Part shown: piece by piece, positions 18,066 through 25,915 of the stretch
How the letters are laid out: each line of letters begins with the position of its first letter
Position numbering within the stretch: position 1 is the first letter of the stretch
NCBI RefSeq assembly: GCF_009769755.1
Contig: NZ_SDWJ01000002.1
Span: forward strand, 62,001 to 126,000
DNA length: 64,000 nt
From: Sphingorhabdus profundilacus
Lineage (GTDB): Bacteria; Pseudomonadota; Alphaproteobacteria; Sphingomonadales; Sphingomonadaceae
Direction of reading: 5' to 3'
Made by a program: the position numbers and the translations under genes
The notes under the pieces: generated by a model
Seen by the model: the letters and a program-made list of their open reading frames with translations, nothing else
Told to the model about the DNA's origin: nothing
Databases searched by the model: none

Positions 18066-18536
18066 ATGGGGATAAATCAGATAATAGATGAGCTGTCGGC
18101 TATCAAATCTAATATTGCTGAAATTTCCGAGAAGGTCGAAAATGAGATTAGAAGCGAAATCTTTGAAAGTAGCGATGACAGATATTTGAGCGATTTCGTT
18201 CAGAAATATCTGGAAAATAGAAATCTGCGTAACAAGATGATCCACAAGGATCTGTTTTCTGATCCTTGCTGGGATATTTTGATCGACGTGTTTTCCGCCA
18301 GACTGAATGGGAAAAATATTTCTGTAAGCGCGGTCGCAACTGCCGGAAATATGCCACATACTACAGGGCTTCGTTACATAGATACGCTCGAAAAAATTGG
18401 ATATATCTACCGCGAGCGGGATGATTGGGATGGTCGCCGGATTTTTGTCAAAATCTCGGATACAACTTTCCTGATGATGAAGGAATATTTTCTGAGGGTT
18501 TTGCAAAAATCCAAGGATTATAGATTCGCAGTATAA
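18066..18536 (+). CDS. Winged-helix (MarR-like) DNA-binding protein
   Basis: The 156-residue protein has an N-terminal coiled-coil-like segment (about 1-50) and a C-terminal winged helix (about 65-150): DPCWDILIDVFSARLNGKNI, then a recognition helix near NMPHTTGLRYIDTLEKIGYI and the wing RERDDWDGRRIFVKIS. The DxRR wing motif is typical of MarR-type regulators. Sphingomonads carry several paralogues of this type, mostly with unknown targets. The gene is AT-richer than its neighbours, which could indicate a different history. A strong hairpin terminator follows 15 bases after the stop. Confidence 0.75.
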   Translation: MGINQIIDELSAIKSNIAEISEKVENEIRSEIFESSDDRYLSDFVQKYLENRNLRNKMIHKDLFSDPCWDILIDVFSARLNGKNISVSAVATAGNMPHTTGLRYIDTLEKIGYIYRERDDWDGRRIFVKISDTTFLMMKEYFLRVLQKSKDYRFAV

Positions 18537-18551
18537 TAGCAGGAACATAAC

Positions 18552-18590
18552 GACAAAAAGGGGCAGCCTATGCGGCGGCCCCTTTTTGTC
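18552..18590. terminator. Bidirectional intrinsic terminator
   Basis: GACAAAAAGGGGC and GCCCCTTTTTGTC are perfect 13-base inverted arms around a 13-base loop. The arms carry A and T runs on both strands, so the hairpin can end both the winged-helix transcript and the convergent rsh transcript. Confidence 0.88.
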
Positions 18591-18670
18591 ACTTTTGCGT
18601 GATCGCAAAGCGCAAAAAACGCGCCAAGCCAAAGGGTAATAGCCCTATCTTATGCCGCAAATTCCCGGCG

Positions 18671-20764
18671 CTATTCATACACCCGGTCTGCAGTTGCCAC
18701 TGATTCAGAGGCCCGCAGGGCCGATATGATCCGCATCAGATGCGGCAAGTCATGGACCTCGAGGTCGATTTCAAAGCTATGAAACTCCACATCGCGTGCA
18801 GACATTCGCAGGTTCATGATATTCGCCTTATGATATCCGAATATCCCCGCAATTTCGCCCAATGTACCGGGACGATTATGGATCACCACGCGAAGCCGTG
18901 CCGAGGCCCCGTCACTGCCCTTACCCCAACTTAAGTCAACCCAGTCCGCATCGACACCCGACGCCAGCCGGTCACAATCGATGGTGTGCACCTCAACAGG
19001 CTGCCCAGGCAAGCGCAGGCCAACGATACGGTCGCCGGGAATAGGGTGGCAACAATCCCCCAGATGATAGCCGACACCAGGGGTAAGTCCCCTGATCGAA
19101 ATCGCCCGTTCCTGATTGGGAAAATCAAGCTGCGCCCCGTCTGCGTCGAAACCGGGCACAAGAATTTCCATCAATGTGCGATCATTGATCTTGCCGGCAC
19201 CGATACGGTGCATCAATTCCTCTTCGCTTTCCAGTTTCAACCGTTCAACGGCGGCGCTCAGCGCTTTCTTGCCAATTTTGCCCGGTAACCGTTCGGCGAT
19301 TTCTTCATATAGTTTGCGGCCAATGGCAACCAGTTCATCCCTTTCGCGGTGCCGGACATGGCGGCGAATGGCGGCGCGGGCCTTGCCGGTTGTCACGAAG
19401 TTAAGCCAGGTTGACTGCGGTTCCTGCGCTTTTGATTTCAGGATTTCGACCATGTCACCATTGTTAAGCTGTGTACGTAGCGGCACATGGCGCCCGTTAA
19501 CCTTTGCGCCGACCGTCTTGTCCCCCAAATCAGTATGAACCGCATAGGCAAAATCAACGGCGGTCGACCCCTTGGGCAATTGGTGCAAAGCGCCTTTGGG
19601 GGTAAAGGCGAATATCCGGTCCTGATACATCGCCATGCGCGTGTTTTCGAGAATATCCTCCGCATCCTGGCTGGTTTCCAGAATTTCGATAAGGTCGCGC
19701 AACCATCCGGCCTGCCCGTCAGGCTTGTCGGATTGTTTATAGGCCCAATGCGCGGCAAACCCATATTCAGAGGCGCGATGCATCTCCTGACTTCTGATCT
19801 GGACCTCCACCCGCATATTTTTGGCAAACATGATTGTGGTGTGGATTGATTTATAGCCGTTGCGTTTCGGCGTCGAAATGAAATCCTTGAACCTGCCCGG
19901 GACCATTTGCCACCGCCGGTGCAGGACGCCCAAGGCCCGATAACAATCCTCTTCGCTTTCCGCGATGACGCGAAATGCATTAATGTCGGTCAATTGTTCG
20001 AACGCGACATGGCGTTCCTGCATCTTCTTCCAGATCGAATAGGGATGCTTTTCCCGACCCGAAATCCTTATTTTAAGTCCGGCCTGTTCCATTTCCCAGG
20101 CAATGGTCTGGTTAATCTGGTCAATTTCGACATCCGCCTTTTCCCGGATTTGTTTCAGTCGGCCAGTGATGGTTTCATAGGCTTCGGGCTCGAGTTGCTG
20201 AAATGCAAGCAACTGCATTTCGCGCATATATTCATACATGCCAATGCGCTCAGCCAGCGGCGCATATATGTCCATTGTTTCCTTGGCGATGCGGCGCCGC
20301 TTTTCCGGGCTTTTGATAAAGTGCAACGTCCGCATGTTATGCAGCCGGTCGGCCAATTTGACCAAAAGGACGCGGATATCGTCCGAAATAGCGAGCAGGA
20401 ATTTGCGTAAGTTTTCGGCAGCGCGCTCATCTTCGGTCTGCGCCTCGATTTTCGACAGCTTTGTGACGCCATCGACCAGCCGGGCGACTTCGGGGCCAAA
20501 TTTGCTTTCAATATCCTCTATCGAGGTCAGCGTATCTTCCACCGTATCGTGGAGCAGCGCAGTTATAATGGTGTCCTCATCCATTTTGAGGTCGGTCATC
20601 AAACCGGCAACTTCGACCGGATGGCTGAAATAAGGATCACCGCTGGCCCGTTTTTGCGCGCCGTGCATTTGCACCGTGAACACATAAGCCCGGTTAAGCC
20701 GATCTTCATCGACGTCCGGGTCATAAGCACGCACCCGCTCAACCAGTTCATATTGCCGCATCAT
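18671..20764 (-). CDS. rsh: Bifunctional (p)ppGpp synthetase/hydrolase, RelA/SpoT family
   Basis: The 697-residue protein has the full Rsh order: HD hydrolase (about 15-190, with LLHDTVEDT and KLADRLHNMRTL), synthetase (about 230-340, GRFKDFISTPKRNGYKSIHT), TGS (about 385-445), conserved-cysteine zinc-finger region around GDCCHPIPGDRI, and a C-terminal ACT domain. The RFKD sequence in the synthetase is the form of bifunctional enzymes, so both synthesis and breakdown of the alarmone are expected. I choose the ATG reading MMRQYELVERVRAY because homologues begin there; the longer frame adds an unconserved 13 residues. The upstream leader holds a strong hairpin with a T-run. Confidence 0.96.
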   Translation of the reverse strand: MMRQYELVERVRAYDPDVDEDRLNRAYVFTVQMHGAQKRASGDPYFSHPVEVAGLMTDLKMDEDTIITALLHDTVEDTLTSIEDIESKFGPEVARLVDGVTKLSKIEAQTEDERAAENLRKFLLAISDDIRVLLVKLADRLHNMRTLHFIKSPEKRRRIAKETMDIYAPLAERIGMYEYMREMQLLAFQQLEPEAYETITGRLKQIREKADVEIDQINQTIAWEMEQAGLKIRISGREKHPYSIWKKMQERHVAFEQLTDINAFRVIAESEEDCYRALGVLHRRWQMVPGRFKDFISTPKRNGYKSIHTTIMFAKNMRVEVQIRSQEMHRASEYGFAAHWAYKQSDKPDGQAGWLRDLIEILETSQDAEDILENTRMAMYQDRIFAFTPKGALHQLPKGSTAVDFAYAVHTDLGDKTVGAKVNGRHVPLRTQLNNGDMVEILKSKAQEPQSTWLNFVTTGKARAAIRRHVRHRERDELVAIGRKLYEEIAERLPGKIGKKALSAAVERLKLESEEELMHRIGAGKINDRTLMEILVPGFDADGAQLDFPNQERAISIRGLTPGVGYHLGDCCHPIPGDRIVGLRLPGQPVEVHTIDCDRLASGVDADWVDLSWGKGSDGASARLRVVIHNRPGTLGEIAGIFGYHKANIMNLRMSARDVEFHSFEIDLEVHDLPHLMRIISALRASESVATADRVYE

Positions 20765-20800
20765 AGGGTAACACGTTGGGTTATTGCTTTGAGCATGCAA

Positions 20801-20852
20801 CAAAAAAATGCACCGGTCGCGCAGCGATGGTGAAATTTCTCCATCGTTGCGC
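20801..20852 (-). terminator. Hairpin and T-run in front of rsh
   Basis: On the minus strand a 12-base stem (20841-20852 with 20819-20830, one G-U pair) is followed after ten bases by seven T residues. It probably ends the transcript of the CC_3452-type gene, or attenuates read-through into rsh. The gap between stem and T-run is longer than usual, so function is uncertain. Confidence 0.45.
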
Positions 20853-20943
20853 TCCGGCGCAAGGGTTTTCGGCTCTCAGTTTACCAGCCATTGGCTGGCA
20901 AAGGGGGGGGTAAGAAGGAGAGAGGAGCCGAAAAATCCGGGAT

Positions 20944-21300
20944 TTAGTTTTTCGCAATCACTTCTTTTTGATTGCCGTTGCATGCAGCGATTTCTTCTGC
21001 CGTGAAAACGCGGTCGCCAGCGCTAAAAGCGGAAACCTGACCAAATTCGCGGGAGATGCTGATGCACATATTCTTAGGCGCGGTCGACGCCATTGGCGCG
21101 CGGCAGGCCGTACCTTCACACTTTACGAATACGCTGCGGAGCAATTCCTGCTTGGACGCGGCGGGCTGGGCCAGTTCAACCTTGTAATAAGGACCGCTCG
21201 ATGCGGCATGTGCTTGAGGCGCTACAAACAACAAAGTGGCGCTGATGACGGAAGCGGCGGCGAGGGCGCCGATGCGCGAAGAAACTTGGGAGAGAGTCAT
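20944..21300 (-). CDS. Secreted CC_3452-type family protein
   Basis: The 118-residue protein has a cleavable signal peptide (hydrophobic core LAAASVISATLLFVA, cleavage after AHA) and a small mature domain with four cysteines. The block KCEGTACRAP and SREFGQVSAFSAGDRVFTAEEIAACN match my recollection of the CC_3452 family of sphingomonad and Caulobacter periplasmic proteins, whose role is unknown. The ATG at 21300 follows AAAGGAATTGAAT, a good ribosome-binding site; the TTG two codons upstream is less likely. It diverges from an HxlR regulator gene with a perfect palindrome between. Confidence 0.8.
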   Translation of the reverse strand: MTLSQVSSRIGALAAASVISATLLFVAPQAHAASSGPYYKVELAQPAASKQELLRSVFVKCEGTACRAPMASTAPKNMCISISREFGQVSAFSAGDRVFTAEEIAACNGNQKEVIAKN

Positions 21301-21402
21301 ATTCAATTCCTTTTAGCTTTGCAAATCAGCAGAGCGCCCACCCGAACTTTATATTCTTTAAGTTTGCGTTCCGCGCCTCTGGAAAACCAGTTGCGAATCA
21401 CT

Positions 21403-21418
21403 ACCTAATATATTAGGT
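21403..21418. promoter_or_regulatory. 16-base perfect palindrome, likely HxlR operator
   Basis: ACCTAATATATTAGGT is a perfect palindrome in the 196-base divergent region between the secreted-protein gene and the HxlR regulator gene. Its size and position fit a dimeric winged-helix regulator controlling itself or its neighbour; HxlR-type regulators bind such dyads. The link is inference. Confidence 0.6.
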
Positions 21419-21496
21419 TTTTAGTTGCAACTTAAAACTGATTATCTGTTGCATTTTTTTGGAAGGCGGCACAGGCTCTGTGCCAGAGGATGGATT

Positions 21497-22015
21497 ATGG
21501 GTGAATTAAGAGAATCGCTGCACGACATTTTGGAATGTGGTCTACCAACGGCGCTAGAAGCGATGGGCGAGCGGTGGTCATTCATGATCCTGCGCGCCGC
21601 ATTCAACGGTATCCGGCATTTTGAAGAATTCCTGTCGGAAATCAGCATCGCGCGCAACATACTTGCGAACCGGCTGACACGGCTGACGGAAAGCGGCATT
21701 CTGCATCGTACGCCCTGCCCCGATGACCGGCGTAAAGTCGAATATCGGCTGACAGAAAAGGGGTTGGACCTGCTGCCGACCATGATTGCCCTGCGCCAAT
21801 GGGGCGAAAAATGGGGGACCGGCGTGCCTTCCAATCCGGTGTTGGTCGATGAACAGGACCGGCAGCCCATTTTACCCGTTTCGATCCGCAGCCATGATGA
21901 TCGCGTTCTGGCCCATATGGATCTATGCTGGATGAATTCGGCCGATATCAAACCGATCAGCACGGATGACCATAGTGAAGATAATGACCGGGTCAGAAGG
22001 TTGAGCGCTATTTAA
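21497..22015 (+). CDS. HxlR-family winged-helix transcriptional regulator
   Basis: The 172-residue regulator has the HxlR winged helix at about residues 12-105: the region from CGLPTALEAMGERWSFMILR through FNGIRHFEEFLSEI to ILANRLTRLTESGIL and wing DDRRKVEYRLTEKGLDL. HxlR proteins act as redox, aldehyde or quinone sensors, often through a conserved cysteine; Cys14 here could serve. The start at 21497 follows AGAGGA and gives MGELRESL; the longer frame is unconserved. The stop codon TAA lies inside a sequence matching the end of the MITE-like element at 56227, so the tail of the protein may be altered by insertion. Confidence 0.88.
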   Translation: MGELRESLHDILECGLPTALEAMGERWSFMILRAAFNGIRHFEEFLSEISIARNILANRLTRLTESGILHRTPCPDDRRKVEYRLTEKGLDLLPTMIALRQWGEKWGTGVPSNPVLVDEQDRQPILPVSIRSHDDRVLAHMDLCWMNSADIKPISTDDHSEDNDRVRRLSAI

Positions 22016-22030
22016 GTGGCTCTGACCCTA
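22011..22030. repeat. Solitary end of the 56-kb MITE-like element
   Basis: TTTAAGTGGCTCTGACCCTA matches 18 of 20 bases of the perfect terminal repeat at 56474-56493. No opposite end is found nearby, so this is a remnant or a single repeat unit. It overlaps the stop codon of the HxlR gene. The rest of the 22016-22259 gap holds the carD promoter and leader. Confidence 0.6.
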
Positions 22031-22080
22031 GGTTCACCATCGACGAGAAGGGTCTTATTGACACCTCTGTAAAGCAGGCA

Positions 22081-22109
22081 TTGAAAATTTATTGCGAATC
22101 TGTTACACT
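22081..22109 (+). promoter_or_regulatory. Candidate sigma-70 promoter for carD
   Basis: TTGAAA (22081-22086) and TACACT (22104-22109) are separated by 17 bases. Transcription would start near 22116 and give a 140-base leader containing the small hairpin GGTAAC-TTGAT-GTTACC (22201-22217). The frame 22081-22263 in this leader is not thought to be translated. Confidence 0.45.
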
Positions 22110-22259
22110 GCGTGACAGCAGGCCGAAAACGGTCAGGAATTGCACGGACTATCGGGTCTGGCAGACGACAAGCGCAAGGGATGAACAGATAAGTCTTATG
22201 GGTAACTTGATGTTACCGGACAAGCCAATTTATCCCGAAAAATCAGAAAGGGTCCGAAC

Positions 22260-22787
22260 ATGACGTCCAACGCGGCGATATTTGATGTAGGTGATTATGT
22301 AGTTTATCCAAAGCACGGCGTAGGCCGCGTGATCGAACTGCAAGACTCCGAAATCGCAGGGATGCAACTTCAACTTTACGTTCTGCGGTTCGAAAAAGAA
22401 AAAATGACCCTTCGCGTTCCTTTTAACAAGGCCGAAGGCGTCGGAATGCGGAAACTTTCATCGGACAAGACGCTGAAGGAAGCGATGTTCACGCTGACCG
22501 GCAAGCCAAAGGTAAAGCGCACCATGTGGTCGCGCCGCGCACAGGAATATGAAGCGAAGATCAATTCCGGCGATCTGGTGTCGATTGCCGAAGTAACGCG
22601 CGACCTGTTCCGCCCGGACGATCAGCCCGAGCAAAGCTATTCCGAGCGCCAGATTTTCGAAGCGGCATCAAGCCGTCTGGCCCGCGAACTGGCTGCGATG
22701 GAAAAGACCGACGAGAAAGCCGCACTGCAAAAAATCCTCGCCGTTCTGAACGAGGCAGCACCACAATATTACGAAAAAGCGGATTAA
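22260..22787 (+). CDS. carD: CarD-family RNA polymerase-interacting regulator
   Basis: The 175-residue protein has the CarD/CdnL fold: an N-terminal RNA-polymerase interaction domain (DVGDYVVYPKHGVGRVIELQ, about 6-65) and a helical C-terminal domain with KPKVKRTMWSRRAQEYEAKI (about 80-100) and a downstream helix set that contacts promoter DNA in relatives. CarD/CdnL stabilises open complexes, chiefly at ribosomal RNA and growth promoters. AGAAAGGG lies eight bases before the ATG. A strong intrinsic terminator follows, so it is probably monocistronic. Confidence 0.93.
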   Translation: MTSNAAIFDVGDYVVYPKHGVGRVIELQDSEIAGMQLQLYVLRFEKEKMTLRVPFNKAEGVGMRKLSSDKTLKEAMFTLTGKPKVKRTMWSRRAQEYEAKINSGDLVSIAEVTRDLFRPDDQPEQSYSERQIFEAASSRLARELAAMEKTDEKAALQKILAVLNEAAPQYYEKAD

Positions 22788-22809
22788 GAATTTCCTTACC
22801 GGAAATCTA

Positions 22810-22839
22810 AAGGGTGCTAAAAACGGCACCCTTTTTTTT
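22810..22839 (+). terminator. Intrinsic terminator of carD
   Basis: AAGGGTGC (22810-22817) pairs perfectly with GCACCCTT (22826-22833) around an 8-base loop, and the stem runs into eight or more T residues. This is a standard Rho-independent terminator. Confidence 0.92.
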
Positions 22840-22893
22840 GTTGATTTCCAGCCATTTTAGTGTATTATTGATGCAATACAGACGGAGTGAGCC

Positions 22894-23643
22894 ATGAAAA
22901 CAAAATACCTGATTGTAGCTTCAGCCGCGTTAACAGTTTCAGCCTGCGGCTATTCCGTGATGGACGCAGCGGAGGATATTTCCGGCTCCGATAATGGTCT
23001 TGCCAACGGAACCAAGATTGAAACGACCGCTGCAAAAATAGGCTCGTTTACCGAAATCGAAGGTGCCGGACCAGATAACATCATCTACGTCGTCGGCGAC
23101 ACATTCAGTATCAAGGCCGAGGGGAGTGCCGAAGCCCTGGCTACCTTACGCTATAAATTGGATGATGGTTCGCTTCGCATTGGTCGCACCAAGGGCAAAT
23201 GGTTTGGCGATAGCGCGCAGGCAGCCACCATTACTGTTACCGCCCCGTTCATCGACAAAGCCGCATTGGCAGGGTCGGGTGACTTTACTGCAGACAAAAT
23301 GACGTCCGATGACCTCGACCTGTCTATTGCCGGCTCGGGCAACATGACAATCGGCGCACTTACCGGTAAAAAACTCGACATCAGCATCGCCGGGTCGGGC
23401 GAAGCAAAGCTGGGCGGAAAAGTGGACAGCGCAAAATATTCCATTGCCGGTGCAGGTACCGTCGATGCTGTCAAGCTGGCGACCACCGACGCCGAAGTGT
23501 CCATCGCCGGATCAGGTGACCTGAAGCTGAATGCCTCGGGCAAAGTGGATGTCAGCATTGCAGGTAGCGGCGATGTCGAGGTGACAGGTGGTGCAAGATG
23601 CACGACCTCAAAAATGGGGTCGGGCAACGTCACTTGTTCATGA
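22894..23643 (+). CDS. GIN-domain (DUF2807) lipoprotein
   Basis: The 249-residue protein has a lipoprotein signal (lipobox VSAC, Cys18) and a head-type GIN beta-helix domain. Short turns of the form SIAGSG recur about every 20 residues (around 144, 163, 182, 202, 216), which is the visible repeat of this right-handed helix. It should sit in the periplasm, tethered to a membrane. Function in the family is unknown; an adhesive or envelope-sensing role has been suggested for some. The stop overlaps the start of the methyltransferase gene (ATGA), and a second GIN-domain gene follows. Confidence 0.85.
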   Translation: MKTKYLIVASAALTVSACGYSVMDAAEDISGSDNGLANGTKIETTAAKIGSFTEIEGAGPDNIIYVVGDTFSIKAEGSAEALATLRYKLDDGSLRIGRTKGKWFGDSAQAATITVTAPFIDKAALAGSGDFTADKMTSDDLDLSIAGSGNMTIGALTGKKLDISIAGSGEAKLGGKVDSAKYSIAGAGTVDAVKLATTDAEVSIAGSGDLKLNASGKVDVSIAGSGDVEVTGGARCTTSKMGSGNVTCS

Positions 23644-24266
23644 GCGGTTTTTGGGACAGGCATGTTGTACCCGGGTTGATCGGCTGCGCCTGTCGGCAAC
23701 CGGGCATCATGAAAAGCCGCGCCAGAATAATTCCCCAAGCTTCGGGCGATGTTCTGGAACTGGGCTGTGGCGGCGCGGCCAATCTGCAATTTTATGACTG
23801 GTATAAGGTTCGCAGTCTTTCCGGTATCGATCCATCCGCAGAATTGCTGGAACGTGCGAAAACTGAATTGATGCAGCAGGGGCGTCGGGCAGATTTCATC
23901 ACTGGCATCGCCGAGGCCCTGCCGTACGCAAAAGAGAGTTTTGACACGATAGTCACAACTTTCACACTGTGTTCGGTGCAAGACCCCGATGCCGCTCTGG
24001 CAGAGGCAAAGCGGGTCCTTAAACCCGGCGGCAGGCTGCTATTTGCTGAACATGGCCTGGCGCCCGACCCAGCTCCTGCCAAATGGCAGGGACGGATTGA
24101 ACCGCTATGGAAACATGTCGCAGGCGGTTGCCATTTGACCCGACCTGTAACACGCGCCATATCGGCAGCAGGCTTTGCGACCGATGCGGCGCAGGGCCAT
24201 TATATGAAAAGGACACCGCGATGGCTGGGCTGGGTCGAATGGGGCGAAGCGCGATTGGCTTCTTAA
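23640..24266 (+). CDS. Class I SAM-dependent methyltransferase
   Basis: The 208-residue enzyme has the UbiE/Methyltransf_11 core: motif I DVLELGCGGAANLQFY (about 36-51), acidic motif SGIDPSAELLERAK, TIVTTFTLCSVQDPDAAL and RVLKPGGRLLFAEHGLA. The substrate is not evident; such proteins often act on small quinone or lipid-like molecules. The ATG at 23640 overlaps the upstream stop, whereas the longer frame lies inside the GIN gene. Its last 46 bases overlap the next GIN-domain gene in another frame. Confidence 0.87.
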   Translation: MSGFWDRHVVPGLIGCACRQPGIMKSRARIIPQASGDVLELGCGGAANLQFYDWYKVRSLSGIDPSAELLERAKTELMQQGRRADFITGIAEALPYAKESFDTIVTTFTLCSVQDPDAALAEAKRVLKPGGRLLFAEHGLAPDPAPAKWQGRIEPLWKHVAGGCHLTRPVTRAISAAGFATDAAQGHYMKRTPRWLGWVEWGEARLAS

Positions 24267-24979
24267 TAGCCATAATGATGTTCAGCGGCGCATCCGGGGC
24301 GCAAGTCAACAAGCCGGTTGAACGCAAATTATTGGTCGCAAGTTTTGAAAACATCGTGGTGATCGGCGACATCAACGTCACCATCCTTACCGGAAAATCG
24401 CCCTCTGCTATCGCCAGCGGCGATAAGCGGGTGCTTGACTCGTTAAAGCTGGAGCGGGTCGGCACTACATTGCGGGTGCGGTTGCAGGATATCATCAACA
24501 ACAATCGTGGTGTCCCGATCGTCGCGCCATTGCGCGTCGTTCTGACAACGCAGGATATCAAAGACATCACCCTAAGCGGAAATGGCGTCCTGACCATAAC
24601 AGAGGTGCGACAACAAAACCTTGCCCGGATATTACTTGCCGGAAATGGCACGATCGATATCGGTAAGCTGGTCTCCAACCAGTTTACCGCGACGATCAAC
24701 GGTAATGGAAAAATCCTTGTGGGTGGCGGCAGAATTACCGATGCACGCGTTACCATCGAGGGGGCCGGATCCTTCAGGTCCGAGGCAGCTTCAATAAGAA
24801 AGCTGCGCCTGGAACATATTGGTAATGCAGTTTCGACTGCAACTGTGGACGAAGGGGCCGAGATATTTAATCGCGGTTCGGGCAATATTAGCATTGGTGG
24901 AAAGGGGACTTGCTTTATAAAGCAGGCTGGCGCGGCGGCGATAAGCTGTGCAAAAATCGAAACTGATTCCAAAAAATGA
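24221..24979 (+). CDS. Second GIN-domain (DUF2807) secreted protein
   Basis: The 252-residue protein has an N-terminal signal or anchor helix (SAIGFLIAIMMFSGASGAQ) and a GIN domain with repeated short turns such as LSGNGVLTI, LAGNGTIDI, INGNGKILV and IEGAGSFRS, spaced about 20 residues. No lipobox Cys is present, unlike the paralogue two genes upstream. AAAAGGACACCGCG before the ATG supports this start, inside the methyltransferase end. The two GIN proteins are probably exported envelope proteins of the same cluster; their function is unknown. Confidence 0.82.
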   Translation: MAGLGRMGRSAIGFLIAIMMFSGASGAQVNKPVERKLLVASFENIVVIGDINVTILTGKSPSAIASGDKRVLDSLKLERVGTTLRVRLQDIINNNRGVPIVAPLRVVLTTQDIKDITLSGNGVLTITEVRQQNLARILLAGNGTIDIGKLVSNQFTATINGNGKILVGGGRITDARVTIEGAGSFRSEAASIRKLRLEHIGNAVSTATVDEGAEIFNRGSGNISIGGKGTCFIKQAGAAAISCAKIETDSKK

Positions 24980-25488
24980 AGTGCGAACTATTTATGAAGT
25001 TTGGATGCATTATTCTGACTCTGGCGGCGGCGGCGTGCACATTGCCAGCCAATGGAGGCAGTGAGGCAAATGCCTGCGCGACCAACACTCAGCTGGAGCA
25101 ATCCGTCGCCGGACTTGCCCAGGCAAAATTATGTATTTTCAGCGGTGCCAAAAAGCGATCGTTTACCGTCGAAATTGCGCGCAATTCCATGGAACAGGCC
25201 AAAGGCCTGATGTTCCGGACCGAATTGGCGGATGATACAGGAATGATTTTCCCCTTTCCCGAACCAAAGATCGCAAGTTTCTGGATGAAGAATACGGTCA
25301 TTCCACTCGACATCATCTTCATCCGCGAAAATGGAACAATTGAGAGTATTGCCGAAAACACCGTGCCCTATTCGACCGAGCCAGTAAGTTCGGGGGAGCC
25401 TGTTGCATCGGTTCTCGAATTGAGGGGTGGGTTGACCTCCGAACTCGGAATTGCGGCGGGGGACAAGGTCGTTTGGCAGTCCAAATAG
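24976..25488 (+). CDS. DUF192-domain lipoprotein
   Basis: The 170-residue protein starts with a lipoprotein signal (LTLAAAACTLP, lipobox Cys near 21) and continues with a DUF192 domain: FTVEIARNSMEQAKGLMFRTELADD, then MIFPFPEPKIASFWMKNTVIPLDIIFI. The domain forms a small barrel of unknown function in bacteria and archaea. It overlaps the preceding GIN-domain stop by four bases, so it belongs to the same envelope operon. The next gene follows after 40 bases. Confidence 0.87.
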   Translation: MKCELFMKFGCIILTLAAAACTLPANGGSEANACATNTQLEQSVAGLAQAKLCIFSGAKKRSFTVEIARNSMEQAKGLMFRTELADDTGMIFPFPEPKIASFWMKNTVIPLDIIFIRENGTIESIAENTVPYSTEPVSSGEPVASVLELRGGLTSELGIAAGDKVVWQSK

Positions 25489-25528
25489 GGATTGCACCGG
25501 CGCCCGCTTGGCCCTAATCGCACAGACT

Positions 25529-25915
25529 ATGGGAATTTTAGGAAAAATCTTCACTTGGTGGGACGGAGCCACCATCGGCACGGCCATCTTTAACTGGCGC
25601 AAAGGCATGCCGGTCGGTCAAGACGAAACCGGCAACAGCTATTATCAATCTGCCGACGGCAAGCGTCGCTGGGTTATCTATAATGGCGCAAATGACGCAA
25701 GCCGTGTTTCGCCGGACTGGCATGGCTGGCTGCACGGAACACATGACGGTGACCCTGAAAGCTATCTTCCTCCCGCACGCGGTTTCGAAACGGCCCCAAT
25801 TCCTAATCTGACGGGTACCACAAATGCCTATCGCCCCGCCGGGTCCATTGAGCATGGGGGCCATCGCGCCCGCGCCACCGGAGATTATGAGGCGTGGAGT
25901 CCCGACGCATCATGA
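25529..25915 (+). CDS. NADH:ubiquinone oxidoreductase subunit NDUFA12-like
   Basis: The 128-residue protein is the bacterial homologue of the accessory complex I subunit B17.2/NDUFA12, found in alphaproteobacteria. The start MGILGKIFTWWDGATIGTAI and the block RRWVIYNGANDASRVSPDWHGWLHGT are characteristic. It should bind the peripheral arm of complex I on the cytoplasmic side. In other alphaproteobacteria it also stands next to DUF2155 and aat, as here. The ATG overlaps no upstream gene; the stop overlaps the start of the DUF2155 gene. Confidence 0.92.
   Translation: MGILGKIFTWWDGATIGTAIFNWRKGMPVGQDETGNSYYQSADGKRRWVIYNGANDASRVSPDWHGWLHGTHDGDPESYLPPARGFETAPIPNLTGTTNAYRPAGSIEHGGHRARATGDYEAWSPDAS

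Noticed and set aside
22081-22263. 60-codon frame before carD
   Set aside because: It starts with a TTG at the -35 box of the candidate carD promoter and has no protein-like features.
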